Source: Amarobacter sp964507025 (lineage in GTDB: Bacteria > Chloroflexota > Dehalococcoidia > Tepidiformales > Tepidiformaceae). From it: a DNA stretch of 64,000 nucleotides. Positions 1 through 8,143 of this stretch are shown here, in pieces (position 1 is the stretch's first letter; each line of letters opens with the position of its first letter). The stretch covers positions 62,001-126,000 of the forward strand of contig CAZDOK010000001.1 in the NCBI GenBank assembly GCA_964507025.1, given 5' to 3'. Both the position numbers and the translations under genes were made by a program. The notes beneath the pieces are model-generated. The model searched no databases. It was not told where the DNA came from and worked only from the letters and a program-made list of their open reading frames with translations.

Positions 1-416
1 GCCAGTGGGCCGGTCCGGCCGCCGACAGTCTGCAGGCATGCCCCCGACCTCACGAAGAGCCCCTCGGAGGCGCGAAAGCACAGGTCCACCAGGACGGCAT
101 GTGCCTCCTCGCCGGCGGGCAGCGCGGCCGGGTAACGCGCGGCCGCGCCCATCCACTCCCACGCGGAGGCGCAACTGGGCAGCGTCTGCTCGATTGCCGC
201 CTCCCCGCGCGCCACCCGGATCATCTCCGCATCGCACTCCGGCGAAAACGCCGGGAGTCCGGTCGTGGTGGCCGGAGCTGGCGGGGTCACCCATGCGATT
301 GGCGTCGGCGGGCGCCCGTCCTCCGCGCCGCCCGAGCACGCCGCCGCCACGGCAAGCGCCAGCCCGAGACAGCCCGCCATCGCCAATCTACCAACAAGAC
401 GTTTTGGATAGGGCAT
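1..416 (-). CDS. Exported lipoprotein-like protein, C-terminus off the window
   Basis: This frame stays open from an ATG at 416 to the left edge, giving at least 138 residues. The N-terminus looks like an export signal: basic residues KR near the start, a hydrophobic Ala/Leu stretch and a Cys at residue 27 preceded by VAAA, which is a weak lipobox. The following region is rich in Pro and Thr, and the mature part has several Cys (for example PECDAEM and PSCASAW). I do not recognise a family. The start overlaps the 3' end of the broken M23-like gene by 29 bp, so the two were probably translated as a unit; an internal ATG at 380 is an alternative start. The stop codon lies outside the window. 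Confidence 0.6.
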   Translation of the reverse strand, partial: MPYPKRLVGRLAMAGCLGLALAVAAACSGGAEDGRPPTPIAWVTPPAPATTTGLPAFSPECDAEMIRVARGEAAIEQTLPSCASAWEWMGAAARYPAALPAGEEAHAVLVDLCFRASEGLFVRSGACLQTVGGRTGPL

Positions 417-1047
417 TTGAACCTACAGCCCCAAGGCCGTTTGTTATCTGTAGGTAGCTCCCAGCGCTCCACGGGAACCAGCACGAGTAGTGGGTAGGCT
501 GCTGCATTTCGATGTGCCAGTGAACGCCCTCAAATGTGTCCACCTCATAACAGGAAGATTTTCCCCAGAATGCAGTCTGGCCAATGTGTGTCCCATTGTA
601 GACTGCCTGTCCCGGCTGAAGCAAATAACTCCATCCTCCTGGGGCGGTATCCGCGACATGGGCCGTCACGTACCATCCTCTGTATCCCGACCCATCATAG
701 ATACTGAAAGTGTACGCGAATCCTGCCCAAGTCGATCCGGCGCACGACGATCCCCGTGATGCCACCGTCCCGTACGCAGTACCACCGTTGCTGTTGACAA
801 TTCTAAAGGCTCCATTCGCGCCGGGTGCCGCGTAGTAGTCCGTTGCCTAATTGCCATTCCATGGAGTGTGATGGGTCTGCGGCCGTGTGAATCCGAAGCG
901 ATCCCAGTAGCCAGCGTACGGGGCGCGGATCTCAAGCCAGTTCGTGAAGTGCGAAGCCGTCGCGTTTTGAGAATGCAGCGGGCCGGAAGAACCGAACACA
1001 GCTGCTGCCAGGAGCGTGGTGTATAGTGCAAACTTTGTGCGAGTCAT
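388..1047 (-). pseudogene. Secreted M23-like (LytM) peptidase with in-frame TAG
   Basis: One frame encodes a 219-residue secreted protein, interrupted once by TAG at 847-849 (codon 67). Before the stop there is a signal peptide (MTRTKFALYTTLLAA) and a segment containing THHTPWNGN. After it the frame continues with ATDYYAAPG, then VTAH, LLQPGQAVYNG, IGQTAFWG and GVHWHIEMQ. That order matches the M23 pattern H...D, ...H, PGQ..., H-x-H, with HWH replacing HLH. The stop falls between the first His and the Asp ligand; a single G to A change in TGG would create it, since WNGN(W)ATDYY reads naturally. The downstream half could restart at a GTG at 765 but would lack a signal peptide. It is either a recent pseudogene, a base error, or UAG readthrough. 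Confidence 0.6.
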
Positions 1048-1110
1048 GGAAGGGGTGTCCTCTCTCGTCCACTGTGCTCTGGGACGGCCCTTACGGTTGA
1101 TGACCCGTGG

Positions 1111-2250
1111 TCAGGGGAAAATGACCCGGAGGCGGTGGTTCCCCGAGTCTGCAACCAGGATGAGGCCCCTCCAGGACACCACACCTGCCGGATTCGAGAA
1201 CTCCGCCAGGCTGGAAGCCCCGTCGCGGTAGCCCTGCCTTCCGCTACCAAACGCCGCAGCAAGCGTTCCGTCGCGGTTGTAGATGCGAATGACGTGACTT
1301 GAAGTGTCCCCGACAGCCACTAGCCCGCCAGGGATCGAGGTCACGCCTGCGAGGTAGCCCAGTCCATCACGGGCCACAGTCACGAGGCTGCCATCCGGCG
1401 TAATCCGGCGAAGAAGACGATTGGACTGGTCTGCGATCCAGAGCCCACCTTGCTCGTCCAGGGCGATCTGCTGAGTGTGCCCGAGGGTCGCTTTCAACCT
1501 GGGGCCGTCCGCGCTGCCAAGCTCGCCGGTCCCAGCATACGTCTCGACGATGCCTGTATTCCGGATCACGCGAATCCGCAGATTGTCGGTATCTGCGACG
1601 AACACATTCCCCTCCGCATCGACCGCAATGCCCTTCGGGAGGTTGAATCGCGCCGTGGCTGCTGGCCCATCAGCGAACGTCCCTCGACCCAAACCTGACG
1701 GGCCCGACCCGGCGAGCGTGGTCACGGTTCCGTCCGGTTCGATGACTCTGATCCTGTGATTACCAGTATCAGCAACAAAGACGCGGCCCGCGCGGTCGAT
1801 GGCGACGGATGTTGGCCCGTTGAATTCCGCTTCAGTCCCTCGCCCGTCCTTGAGTCCCGGTTGCCCCGACCCGGCGAAGGTGGCGACGCTCCCATCTGGC
1901 GAAACCTTGCGGATAACGTGGTTGCCAAAGTCGGCGACGAAGACGTTGCCTTCAGCATCAGCGGCGAGCCCCGCCGGCTCACTGAAACGTGCTTCGAGAG
2001 CGGGCCCGTCGAGCAGCGCTCCCTCTCCCACCACAGCATTGCCAGAGCCCGCCCAGGTCTCGACCCTTGGCATCTCCTCGGGCGTCGGCTCTGCCTCCTC
2101 AGAGCCGCAGCCAACCAGTACGGCCATCAGGGCACTCCCCGCAACCAACCCGTGGAGTGCCCCTCTGCAGCCAGGGAGTCGTGTCCCTGGTTGTCCTTCT
2201 CCCCTTGTCCCGTGTACATGTGCGGCCCGCGTCCTTACATCCACTTTCAT
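1111..2250 (-). CDS. NHL-repeat beta-propeller lipoprotein
   Basis: The 379-residue product has a hydrophobic segment ending in the lipobox LVGC at residue 48, then a Glu/Pro linker and about six NHL-type repeats of the form PxGIAVDAEGNVFVADTxNxRIRVI. NHL propellers are rigid surface scaffolds for protein, sugar or RNA contacts; some bacterial members are cell-surface proteins, and no catalytic role can be assigned here. The 30 residues before the hydrophobic core are unusually long and basic for a signal peptide, so the true start may be a non-ATG codon further in. It lies alone, 61 bp from the LuxR-type gene and on the same strand as the broken peptidase. Confidence 0.8.
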   Translation of the reverse strand: MKVDVRTRAAHVHGTRGEGQPGTRLPGCRGALHGLVAGSALMAVLVGCGSEEAEPTPEEMPRVETWAGSGNAVVGEGALLDGPALEARFSEPAGLAADAEGNVFVADFGNHVIRKVSPDGSVATFAGSGQPGLKDGRGTEAEFNGPTSVAIDRAGRVFVADTGNHRIRVIEPDGTVTTLAGSGPSGLGRGTFADGPAATARFNLPKGIAVDAEGNVFVADTDNLRIRVIRNTGIVETYAGTGELGSADGPRLKATLGHTQQIALDEQGGLWIADQSNRLLRRITPDGSLVTVARDGLGYLAGVTSIPGGLVAVGDTSSHVIRIYNRDGTLAAAFGSGRQGYRDGASSLAEFSNPAGVVSWRGLILVADSGNHRLRVIFP

Positions 2251-2311
2251 CTACCACAGTGAGTTGGACGCCATTCTTGTGGGCGGCACCATGCCTCCGC
2301 ATCCGTAGCCA

Positions 2312-2524
2312 CTACTGATCTTTTCGCTCGACCAGCAATCCAAGAGCCAGCCTGCCGGCCTCCCGCCGGCTCGCCACCCCCAGCTTCGCCACCACGTGCG
2401 CAACGTGCGTTTCCGCCGTCCGCCGGCTAATGCCGAGCGTCTCCGCGATCTCTTCATTGCTCAGTTGTAACGCGAGCAATCGCAATACGTCCCGTTCCCG
2501 TTCTGTCAGGCCCTCCATCGCCAC
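2312..2524 (-). CDS. Stand-alone LuxR-type HTH regulator
   Basis: This 70-residue protein is almost entirely one GerE/LuxR C-terminal HTH domain: LTERERDVLRLLALQLSNEE, IAETLGISRRTAETHV and VVAKLGV are textbook. There is no receiver or sensor domain, so it is a single-domain regulator of the GerE kind or the tail of a decayed response regulator. The GTG start at 2524 is preceded by a strong GGAGGAG; an ATG lies two codons in. A run of 13 G (C on the coding strand) lies about 25 bp upstream of the start. Its DNA target is unknown. Confidence 0.75.
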   Translation of the reverse strand: MAMEGLTERERDVLRLLALQLSNEEIAETLGISRRTAETHVAHVVAKLGVASRREAGRLALGLLVERKDQ

Positions 2525-2549
2525 CGTCTCCTCCTTCGCCCTCCCGCTC

Positions 2550-2562
2550 GGGGGGGGGGGGG
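2550..2562. repeat. Homopolymer tract of 13 G
   Basis: Thirteen consecutive G occupy 2550-2562, in the 5' region of the stand-alone LuxR-type gene (poly-C on its coding strand). It is the longest homopolymer I noticed in the window. Such tracts are prone to slippage and act as promoter-spacing switches in some bacteria; here its position before the ribosome-binding site would fit promoter or leader variation, but sequencing error is also possible. Confidence 0.7.
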
Positions 2563-2694
2563 CCGCTTCTCAACGCTGGGCGCGTCAGCACGATAGCGCA
2601 CATCAGAAGGACGTATCAACGCACCGAAAGGTTCCATGCCCGCCGGTGGTCCACCATGCCGCTTGACTGGCGACGACTCAGCGTGTTCCGGTCA

Positions 2695-2729
2695 CCAACG
2701 GCCAACGGCCAACGGCCAACGGCCAACGG
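2695..2729. repeat. Short tandem repeat, 5 x 7 bp (CCAACGG)
   Basis: Five perfect head-to-tail copies of CCAACGG lie between the recJ stop and the LuxR-type gene. The remaining non-coding sequence from 2525 to 2734 shows no gene or terminator that I can support. Confidence 0.85.
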
Positions 2730-2734
2730 CCCAC

Positions 2735-4441
2735 TCACATCCCCCGCTCCAGCGGCCGCCCCTCCCCGCTCGGCGCGATGTCCAGCACCTCGATCTCCAC
2801 CCCATCGCCCCGCCAGTCGCGCTGCAACGAATAGACGATGTCCACCTCACGGTCGAGCTCCGCCTCGGCCTGCCGGAAGGCGATCCCCCGCCATGTCACC
2901 GGCCCGTCCTTCACCATCAAGCGAAGGTGCGCCTGGTCCGAACCTACGGGCTTCGCGTCCTTCAGCTGCACCCCGCGGCTCAACAGCACCGGCTTCCGGT
3001 TCCCCTGCCCGCACGGCTCGAACCGCATCAGCCCCTTCACCTCGAGCCCGGTCAGGTCCGCCAGCGAGGCCTCCGCGTCAATCTCGATAAGCCTCCGCGG
3101 AGGCTCCCACCCGAGCTGCTCGGCGGCCGTGTTCACCAGCCGGTCGCGGAGGAGATCCAGGTCCTCGTTCCGCACGGTGAAGCCAGCCGCCGCCCGGTGC
3201 CCGCCGTGCCGCACCAGCAGCGTCTTCTCCTTCCGGATCGCACCCACAATGTCGAACCCCGGCACGCTCCGCGCACTAGCGCGGCTTTCTTCCGGCCCCT
3301 TCGAAAGCACGATCGCCGGCCGGTTTCGTCGCTCCGCGAGCCGCGAGGCCACCAGCCCGACGATACCCGGCGAGATGTGCTCGCTCGCCACCATGATGAG
3401 CGGGTCGTCGCTCGCGCCGAGCGTCTCCTCCGCGATGGCCATCGCTTCCTCGGTCTGGCGCTGCCGTTCGCGGTTGAGCGCGTCGAGCTGGGCCGCCAGT
3501 CCGCCTGCGAGCATCCGGTTCTGCGCGAGCATCAGGTCGAGCGCGATGTTGGCGTGGGCGAGCCGCCCTGCCGCGTTCATGCGTGGCCCGATGGCAAACC
3601 CAAGGGTCTCGGCTGTGAACCGTTCGGCCGCGGTTCCGGAGACCTTCGCCAGCGCTTCGAGCCCCGGGCGCAGGCCGCGCTGCATCTGCGCAAGCCCCTC
3701 GGTCACGATCCGCCGGTTCTCGTCGAAGAGGGGCGCGACGTCGACCACGGTCCCCAGCGCCGCCAGGTCGATGAACGAGCTGTCGTCGAGGGTCCTGCCG
3801 CACGCTTCGTAGAGGACCTGGAGGAACCGGTAGGCCACACCCACCGCTGCGAGCTCGTCGAAGGGATAGGGCGAGTCGATCCGTTTCGGGTTGACGGCAG
3901 CGAGTGCCGGCGGCAACACATCTGGCACGCTGTGGTGGTCGAGGATGATGACGTCCATTCCCAGTTCATTCGCGAGTGCCACTTCCGCCACCGACGAGAT
4001 GCCGCAGTCGGCGGTCACCAGCAGGTGGCACCCCTCCTCGCGCAGCCTTCGCACGGCGCCGAAGTTCAGCCCGTAGCCCTCTGCGAAGCGGTCCGGGATA
4101 TACGGGACACAGTTGGCGCCGAGAGGGACGAGACCTTCGTGGAGGACTGCCACCGAAGTCACGCCATCCACGTCGAAGTCGCCATAGAGGGCGATGGTTT
4201 CGTGGTCGCCGATCGCCTGGCGCACCCGTGCGATGGCTTCGTGCATGCCGGGCAGCTGCAGCGGGTCGTAGTCCCGCATCAGGTGTGGCTTGTAGAAGAC
4301 GTCGGCCTGCGCCCGGATGGTGATGCCCCGCGCCGCCAGCACGGTCGCCACAACCGGTGGGAAGTCCGGGATGCCCTTCTGGTGGGCGTACGGGTCGCGG
4401 AGACGCCAGCGTGGTTTCGGCAGCCCCACCACCTGCGTCAT
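2735..4441 (-). CDS. recJ: Single-stranded-DNA exonuclease RecJ
   Basis: RecJ degrades single-stranded DNA 5' to 3' in recombination and mismatch or base-excision repair, in the cytoplasm. The 568-residue product has the DHH phosphoesterase motifs: DFDVDG at 88-93, TADCG near 144 and DHHS at 168-171. The C-terminal DHHA1 part carries HGGHRAAAGF, followed by an OB-like region with RGIAFRQ. Length fits the family. The start is the ATG at 4441, which overlaps the fabF stop as ATGA; the frame is open further upstream but that part only mirrors fabF. It is the last gene of the acpS-nnr-fabF-recJ operon. Confidence 0.93.
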   Translation of the reverse strand: MTQVVGLPKPRWRLRDPYAHQKGIPDFPPVVATVLAARGITIRAQADVFYKPHLMRDYDPLQLPGMHEAIARVRQAIGDHETIALYGDFDVDGVTSVAVLHEGLVPLGANCVPYIPDRFAEGYGLNFGAVRRLREEGCHLLVTADCGISSVAEVALANELGMDVIILDHHSVPDVLPPALAAVNPKRIDSPYPFDELAAVGVAYRFLQVLYEACGRTLDDSSFIDLAALGTVVDVAPLFDENRRIVTEGLAQMQRGLRPGLEALAKVSGTAAERFTAETLGFAIGPRMNAAGRLAHANIALDLMLAQNRMLAGGLAAQLDALNRERQRQTEEAMAIAEETLGASDDPLIMVASEHISPGIVGLVASRLAERRNRPAIVLSKGPEESRASARSVPGFDIVGAIRKEKTLLVRHGGHRAAAGFTVRNEDLDLLRDRLVNTAAEQLGWEPPRRLIEIDAEASLADLTGLEVKGLMRFEPCGQGNRKPVLLSRGVQLKDAKPVGSDQAHLRLMVKDGPVTWRGIAFRQAEAELDREVDIVYSLQRDWRGDGVEIEVLDIAPSGEGRPLERGM

Positions 4442-5697
4442 GACAAAGGCCTGTACTTCCGGAAGATCAGGCTGGCGTTGTGGCCCCCGAACCCGAGTGA
4501 GTTCGTCATCACGGCTTCGAGCTGGGCCGATCGCGCCGCGTTGGGCACGTAATCCAGGTCGCATTCCGGGTCGGGCGTCTCGTAGTTCGCGGTCGGCGGT
4601 ATCACCTGGTGCTGGAGCGCCAGCACGCAAATCCCGGCTTCGACCGCGCCGGCCGCGCCCAGGAGATGGCCGGTCATCGACTTCGTCGAGCTTACCGGGA
4701 GCTCGTAGGCGTATTCGCCGAATACCTTCTTGATCGCCAGAGTCTCCAGCTTGTCGTTCATCGGCGTCGAGGTACCGTGCGCATTCAGGTAGTCGATGTC
4801 ATCGGCCTGGAGCCGGGCCTCGGCGAGCGCCTTCTGCATTGCGCGGACCGCGCCCGACCCGTCCTCGGCTGGCTGGGTGATGTGGAACGCATCGCTGGTG
4901 GCACCGTACCCGGCCAGCTCGGCAAGTATTGTCGCGCCGCGCCCCATCGCATGTTCGTCGGATTCGAGAACGAGGAGTCCGGCGCCTTCGGCCATCACGA
5001 AGCCGTCACGCGTTTTGTCGAACGGGCGCGAGGCGCGGGCGGGGTCGTCGTTCCGGGTCGTCAGCGCCTTCGCGGCCGAAAAGCCCGCCATACAGATAGG
5101 GGTGATCGCCGCCTCGGTGCCGCCCGCGAGCGCGATTTCAGCATCGCCGCGGCGAATGATGTTCGCGGCCTCGCCGATGCTGTCGGCACCGCTCGCGCAG
5201 GCGCTGATGAGGGCGTAGTTCACCCCCTTCGCACCTAGCTTGATGCTCAACTGGCCGCTCGTCATGTCGGAAAGCATCATCGGCATGAGGAAGGGGCTCA
5301 CGCGTCCGGGCCCCTTCGCCAGGAGAGTGTCGTACTCCTCCATCAGCGTCGTGATGCCGCCAATGGCGGTGCCCACGATCACGGCCATGTTGGTCCCGTT
5401 GTCAGAGGGATCGTAGCGGGCCTGCTTCAGCGCCTCCTCCGCAGCCACGAAGGCGAACTGTGTCACCCGGTCGGCACGGCGGGCTTCCTTGCGGTCCATG
5501 TACTTGGCGGGGTCGAAGTCCGGTACCTCACCTGCGACCTGCGATTCGTACCCGGAAGCGTCGAACAGGGAAATCCTTCGGATCCCGGAGCGACCCTCAA
5601 CGAGTTCGGTCCAGTTGTCGCAGGCGTTATGTCCGAGGGCGGAAATCATGCCGACCCCGGTGACAACCACGCGGCGGCCGGCGGGAGACGTGTTCAT
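4438..5697 (-). CDS. fabF: 3-oxoacyl-ACP synthase II (FabF)
   Basis: FabF condenses malonyl-ACP with acyl-ACP in fatty acid elongation. The 419-residue protein shows the thiolase-fold triad: nucleophile C167 in SACASG, H307 in NAHGTSTP and H344 in MTGHLLGAAGA, with the Lys of STKSMTG at 339. The C-terminal NSLGFGGHN motif is typical of the family. The ATG at 5697 fits family starts; a GTG two codons upstream (5703) is also possible. It follows nnr by 25 bp and overlaps recJ by 4 bp. With acpS upstream, which makes holo-ACP, the operon links ACP activation to chain elongation. Confidence 0.94.
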   Translation of the reverse strand: MNTSPAGRRVVVTGVGMISALGHNACDNWTELVEGRSGIRRISLFDASGYESQVAGEVPDFDPAKYMDRKEARRADRVTQFAFVAAEEALKQARYDPSDNGTNMAVIVGTAIGGITTLMEEYDTLLAKGPGRVSPFLMPMMLSDMTSGQLSIKLGAKGVNYALISACASGADSIGEAANIIRRGDAEIALAGGTEAAITPICMAGFSAAKALTTRNDDPARASRPFDKTRDGFVMAEGAGLLVLESDEHAMGRGATILAELAGYGATSDAFHITQPAEDGSGAVRAMQKALAEARLQADDIDYLNAHGTSTPMNDKLETLAIKKVFGEYAYELPVSSTKSMTGHLLGAAGAVEAGICVLALQHQVIPPTANYETPDPECDLDYVPNAARSAQLEAVMTNSLGFGGHNASLIFRKYRPLS

Positions 5698-5722
5698 GGT
5701 CACGGCTGAACTGCAGTGTACA

Positions 5723-7282
5723 TCACGGGGCTCCTACGTCCTTGACCACTCTGGGCAGCCGTGCGGCGATTTCGCCCGCGAGCAGGCCGGCATCGCCGTA
5801 CTCCGCTCGCATCGCCTCGCCTACGGCACCGTGGAGGTAGACGCCCAGGCAGGCAGCGGCGAACGGCTCCAGGCCCTGTGCCAGGTACCCGCCGATCATT
5901 CCCGAGAGCACGTCCCCGCTCCCCGCCGTAGCCAGCAGCGGATTCGCAAATGGGCTCAGCGACGCGCGCCCATCCGGGGCAGCGACGACCGAGTGTGCCC
6001 CCTTTAGCACGACGGCACACCCGAAGCGGGCGGCACAGGCTTTCGCGACTTCGAGACGGCGACTCTGCACGTCCGCCACGGTGGTCTTCATCAGACGCGC
6101 CATTTCACCGGGGTGTGGGGTCAGGACAGCGCTGGCGGGCACACGCTCGGGGCCGTCGTCGAGCGCCGCGATGGCGTTCAGCGCGTCGGCATCAATGACG
6201 GCCCCGTGGGTCGCATCGGCGAGGTCCGGCAGGGCCGCCCAGGTGAGAGCGCGAGTTGCCTCGGTGTTGCCAAGCCCGGGGCCGAACACGACGGCGCTGT
6301 ACTCGCCCCAGGTGCTTCGCAAACCGGGAGCAGCCTGCTCGCTCAGCCCGCCATCGGGCGCCACGCGCTGTGGCAGCCAGGTCGCCTCGGCGATTGCCGG
6401 CGCGATCGCCGGCACGAGCGACTCGGGGCAGGCAACAGTGACCAGCCCCGCGCCGGCACGATAGGCCGCAGTGGCTGCGAGCTGCACCGCGCCGAGGTAG
6501 CGCGAACAGCCGCCCACCACCAGCACCCTGCCGAACGTCCCCTTGTTGCCGTCCTCGGGCCGGGGCGGGAGGTTGGAGCGCACCCACCGCGTGGTGAGCA
6601 GCTCCAGCGAAACCGCGTCCATCGCCGCCCTCGGGATGCCGATATCGATGACCTGCACCCGGCCGAGGTGTGCGCTCGCCGGCGCCTGGTACATGCCCAC
6701 CTTCGGGAGGCCGAACGTCACCGTCATGTCTGGCGTGACTGTCCGGGGATCGACCTTGCCTGAGTCGGCGTCCATGCCCGTCGGCACGTCGACGGCCACG
6801 AGTTTCGGCGGCTGGAAGCCGCGCCGCGCTTCGCCGAGTTTGTCGAGGGCGATGGCGAGAGGTTCTCCGGCTTCGAGCGGCCGCATCTGCCCGATCCCCA
6901 GCAGCGCATCGATGACCAGGTCGGCTGAAGCGAGGATGCCATCGAGTTGCGCCAGCCCCGGGTCTTCGCTGCCGTCGACGATGGGGATTTCGCGCTGGCG
7001 TATTTCGTCCAGGCGTTCCTCGACGCGGTGGCCACGAGGCAGGTAGACCAGCAGCTCGGCGCCCCAGTCGTACAGGTGGCGCGCTGCAACCAGTCCGTCT
7101 CCACCGTTGTTCCCCGTGCCCGCAAGGACAACGATCCGGCGGCCTTCGAGTGTGCCCAGGAGCATCCACGCCTCCTGGGCCACGGCCAGGCCGGCTTCTT
7201 CCATCAGCTGGGCTTCCGAACTGCCCGCCGCGATCGCGGCGGCCTCGAGTTCGCGCATCTGCGCCGCCGTCACGAGCTTCAT
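5723..7282 (-). CDS. nnr: Bifunctional NAD(P)HX epimerase / ADP-dependent dehydratase
   Basis: This metabolite-repair enzyme restores damaged hydrated NAD(P)H. The N-terminal YjeF_N half (about 1-215) epimerises NAD(P)HX and has AGTGNNGGDG and the VDVPTGMDADSG segment. The C-terminal ribokinase-like half (about 225-519) is the dehydratase, with LVVGGC near 249, TPHPGEMARL, LKGAHSVVAAPDG and TAGSGDVLSGMIGG. At 519 residues it is full length for the fused form. The ATG overlaps the acpS stop by 4 bp, and the acpS-nnr pairing is common in bacteria. Confidence 0.93.
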   Translation of the reverse strand: MKLVTAAQMRELEAAAIAAGSSEAQLMEEAGLAVAQEAWMLLGTLEGRRIVVLAGTGNNGGDGLVAARHLYDWGAELLVYLPRGHRVEERLDEIRQREIPIVDGSEDPGLAQLDGILASADLVIDALLGIGQMRPLEAGEPLAIALDKLGEARRGFQPPKLVAVDVPTGMDADSGKVDPRTVTPDMTVTFGLPKVGMYQAPASAHLGRVQVIDIGIPRAAMDAVSLELLTTRWVRSNLPPRPEDGNKGTFGRVLVVGGCSRYLGAVQLAATAAYRAGAGLVTVACPESLVPAIAPAIAEATWLPQRVAPDGGLSEQAAPGLRSTWGEYSAVVFGPGLGNTEATRALTWAALPDLADATHGAVIDADALNAIAALDDGPERVPASAVLTPHPGEMARLMKTTVADVQSRRLEVAKACAARFGCAVVLKGAHSVVAAPDGRASLSPFANPLLATAGSGDVLSGMIGGYLAQGLEPFAAACLGVYLHGAVGEAMRAEYGDAGLLAGEIAARLPRVVKDVGAP

Positions 7283-7725
7283 CGCAACCCCTTTTCACGA
7301 ATCAACTGGAGTGCGTTTTCGCCGCGCCGCGGGGTGTCCTCGATGTCTGTCATCTCGCGTTCGCCCACGACCGAAGCCATCGCGAAGTCGCGCGAATGCG
7401 TCATCGAGATCTCCAGGCCCCGGAGCCTGATATCCTCGGCCCGTTTCGCCCCCCGTCCGTACAAGAACACCAGCGGCTTCCCGCGGCGGTTCGGCAGCAC
7501 CTCGATGTCCTTCCAGCCGACTCCCCGGACACCGGTCCCCAGCGCCTTCATCACCGCCTCCTTCGCTGCAAACCGCGCTGCCAGCTCGGGGATGCGTCCG
7601 CGGCAGTGCGCGATCTCATCGGGGGTGTAGACGCGATTGAGAAAGCGATCACCGTGCCGCGCAATGACGTCCGCGACGCGGTCGATTTCGACAATGTCGA
7701 TGCCATGGGCAAACTTGTTCGCCAT
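7279..7725 (-). CDS. acpS: Holo-[acyl-carrier-protein] synthase
   Basis: AcpS transfers 4'-phosphopantetheine from CoA to apo-ACP. The Mg-binding residues are in GIDIVEIDRV near residue 9 and FAAKEAVMKALG near 55, and the C-terminal half has ISMTHSRDFAMASV. At 148 residues it is about 20-25 longer than usual because of a charged tail. The gene opens the acpS-nnr-fabF-recJ operon. A TAGGAT box ends 9 nt before the ATG and no Shine-Dalgarno is evident, so the transcript is probably leaderless. Confidence 0.93.
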   Translation of the reverse strand: MANKFAHGIDIVEIDRVADVIARHGDRFLNRVYTPDEIAHCRGRIPELAARFAAKEAVMKALGTGVRGVGWKDIEVLPNRRGKPLVFLYGRGAKRAEDIRLRGLEISMTHSRDFAMASVVGEREMTDIEDTPRRGENALQLIREKGLR

Positions 7726-7734
7726 AGACGCTCG

Positions 7735-7740
7735 ATCCTA
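7735..7740 (-). promoter_or_regulatory. -10 box of the acpS operon, near-leaderless
   Basis: On the minus strand TAGGAT lies 9 nt before the acpS ATG. The 13-base stretch TCGCGTAGGATCG around it also occurs upstream of the nitroreductase gene (near 32644-32656). No good -35 is visible. Confidence 0.4.
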
Positions 7741-7791
7741 CGCGACGGACCGCGTTCGCGCGTCGGAGAGCGGCGGCCCTGGTGACTGGTC

Positions 7792-8088
7792 TCAGTTGTA
7801 GCCTTCCCACTCCAGGCACTGTATGAGCACCTTACCCGTCCAACCGCTGTCGAGGATGCGGTCGAGACTCGGGTCCCGGCCCTTCAAGTGGTGCTCCTCC
7901 CGGAACCCCCGGAGTTCGTCCGCGGTCATTGCCCCGAGGTAGTCGAGCCAGCCGTTGTCAGTGCGCCGCATGCGAGGGTCCTCGTAGAAGCAGCCTGCGG
8001 GCCACTTCGTTTCAAATTCCCAGCGCTTGCCTGTGAAGGACGTTCCGGTCAGTCGTGCAAACGTTGCCATGCCCTCACTTTGCGACAC
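7792..8088 (-). CDS. Small uncharacterised protein
   Basis: A 98-residue, acidic, soluble-looking protein without signal peptide or membrane segment. It is rich in Trp and Tyr with conserved-looking patches (WEFETKWPAGCFYEDPRM, NGWLDYLG and CLEWEGYN). I do not recognise the family. The first start is at 8088; an internal ATG at 8070 would give a 92-residue form beginning MATFARLTG. It is transcribed divergently from folD across a gap of about 55 bp. Confidence 0.6.
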   Translation of the reverse strand: MSQSEGMATFARLTGTSFTGKRWEFETKWPAGCFYEDPRMRRTDNGWLDYLGAMTADELRGFREEHHLKGRDPSLDRILDSGWTGKVLIQCLEWEGYN

Positions 8089-8143
8089 GACCGCGACAAG
8101 TCCCGTCGCTTCCCTCTTTCCGCTTTCCTCTTATCCTCCTCTC

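Noticed and set aside
2695..2729. CRISPR array
   Set aside because: Five 7-bp units with no spacers; a simple tandem repeat.
2636..4552. Long open plus-strand frame opposite recJ
   Set aside because: Composition is Arg/His/Pro-rich antisense sequence of a GC-rich gene; RecJ on the minus strand has all family motifs.
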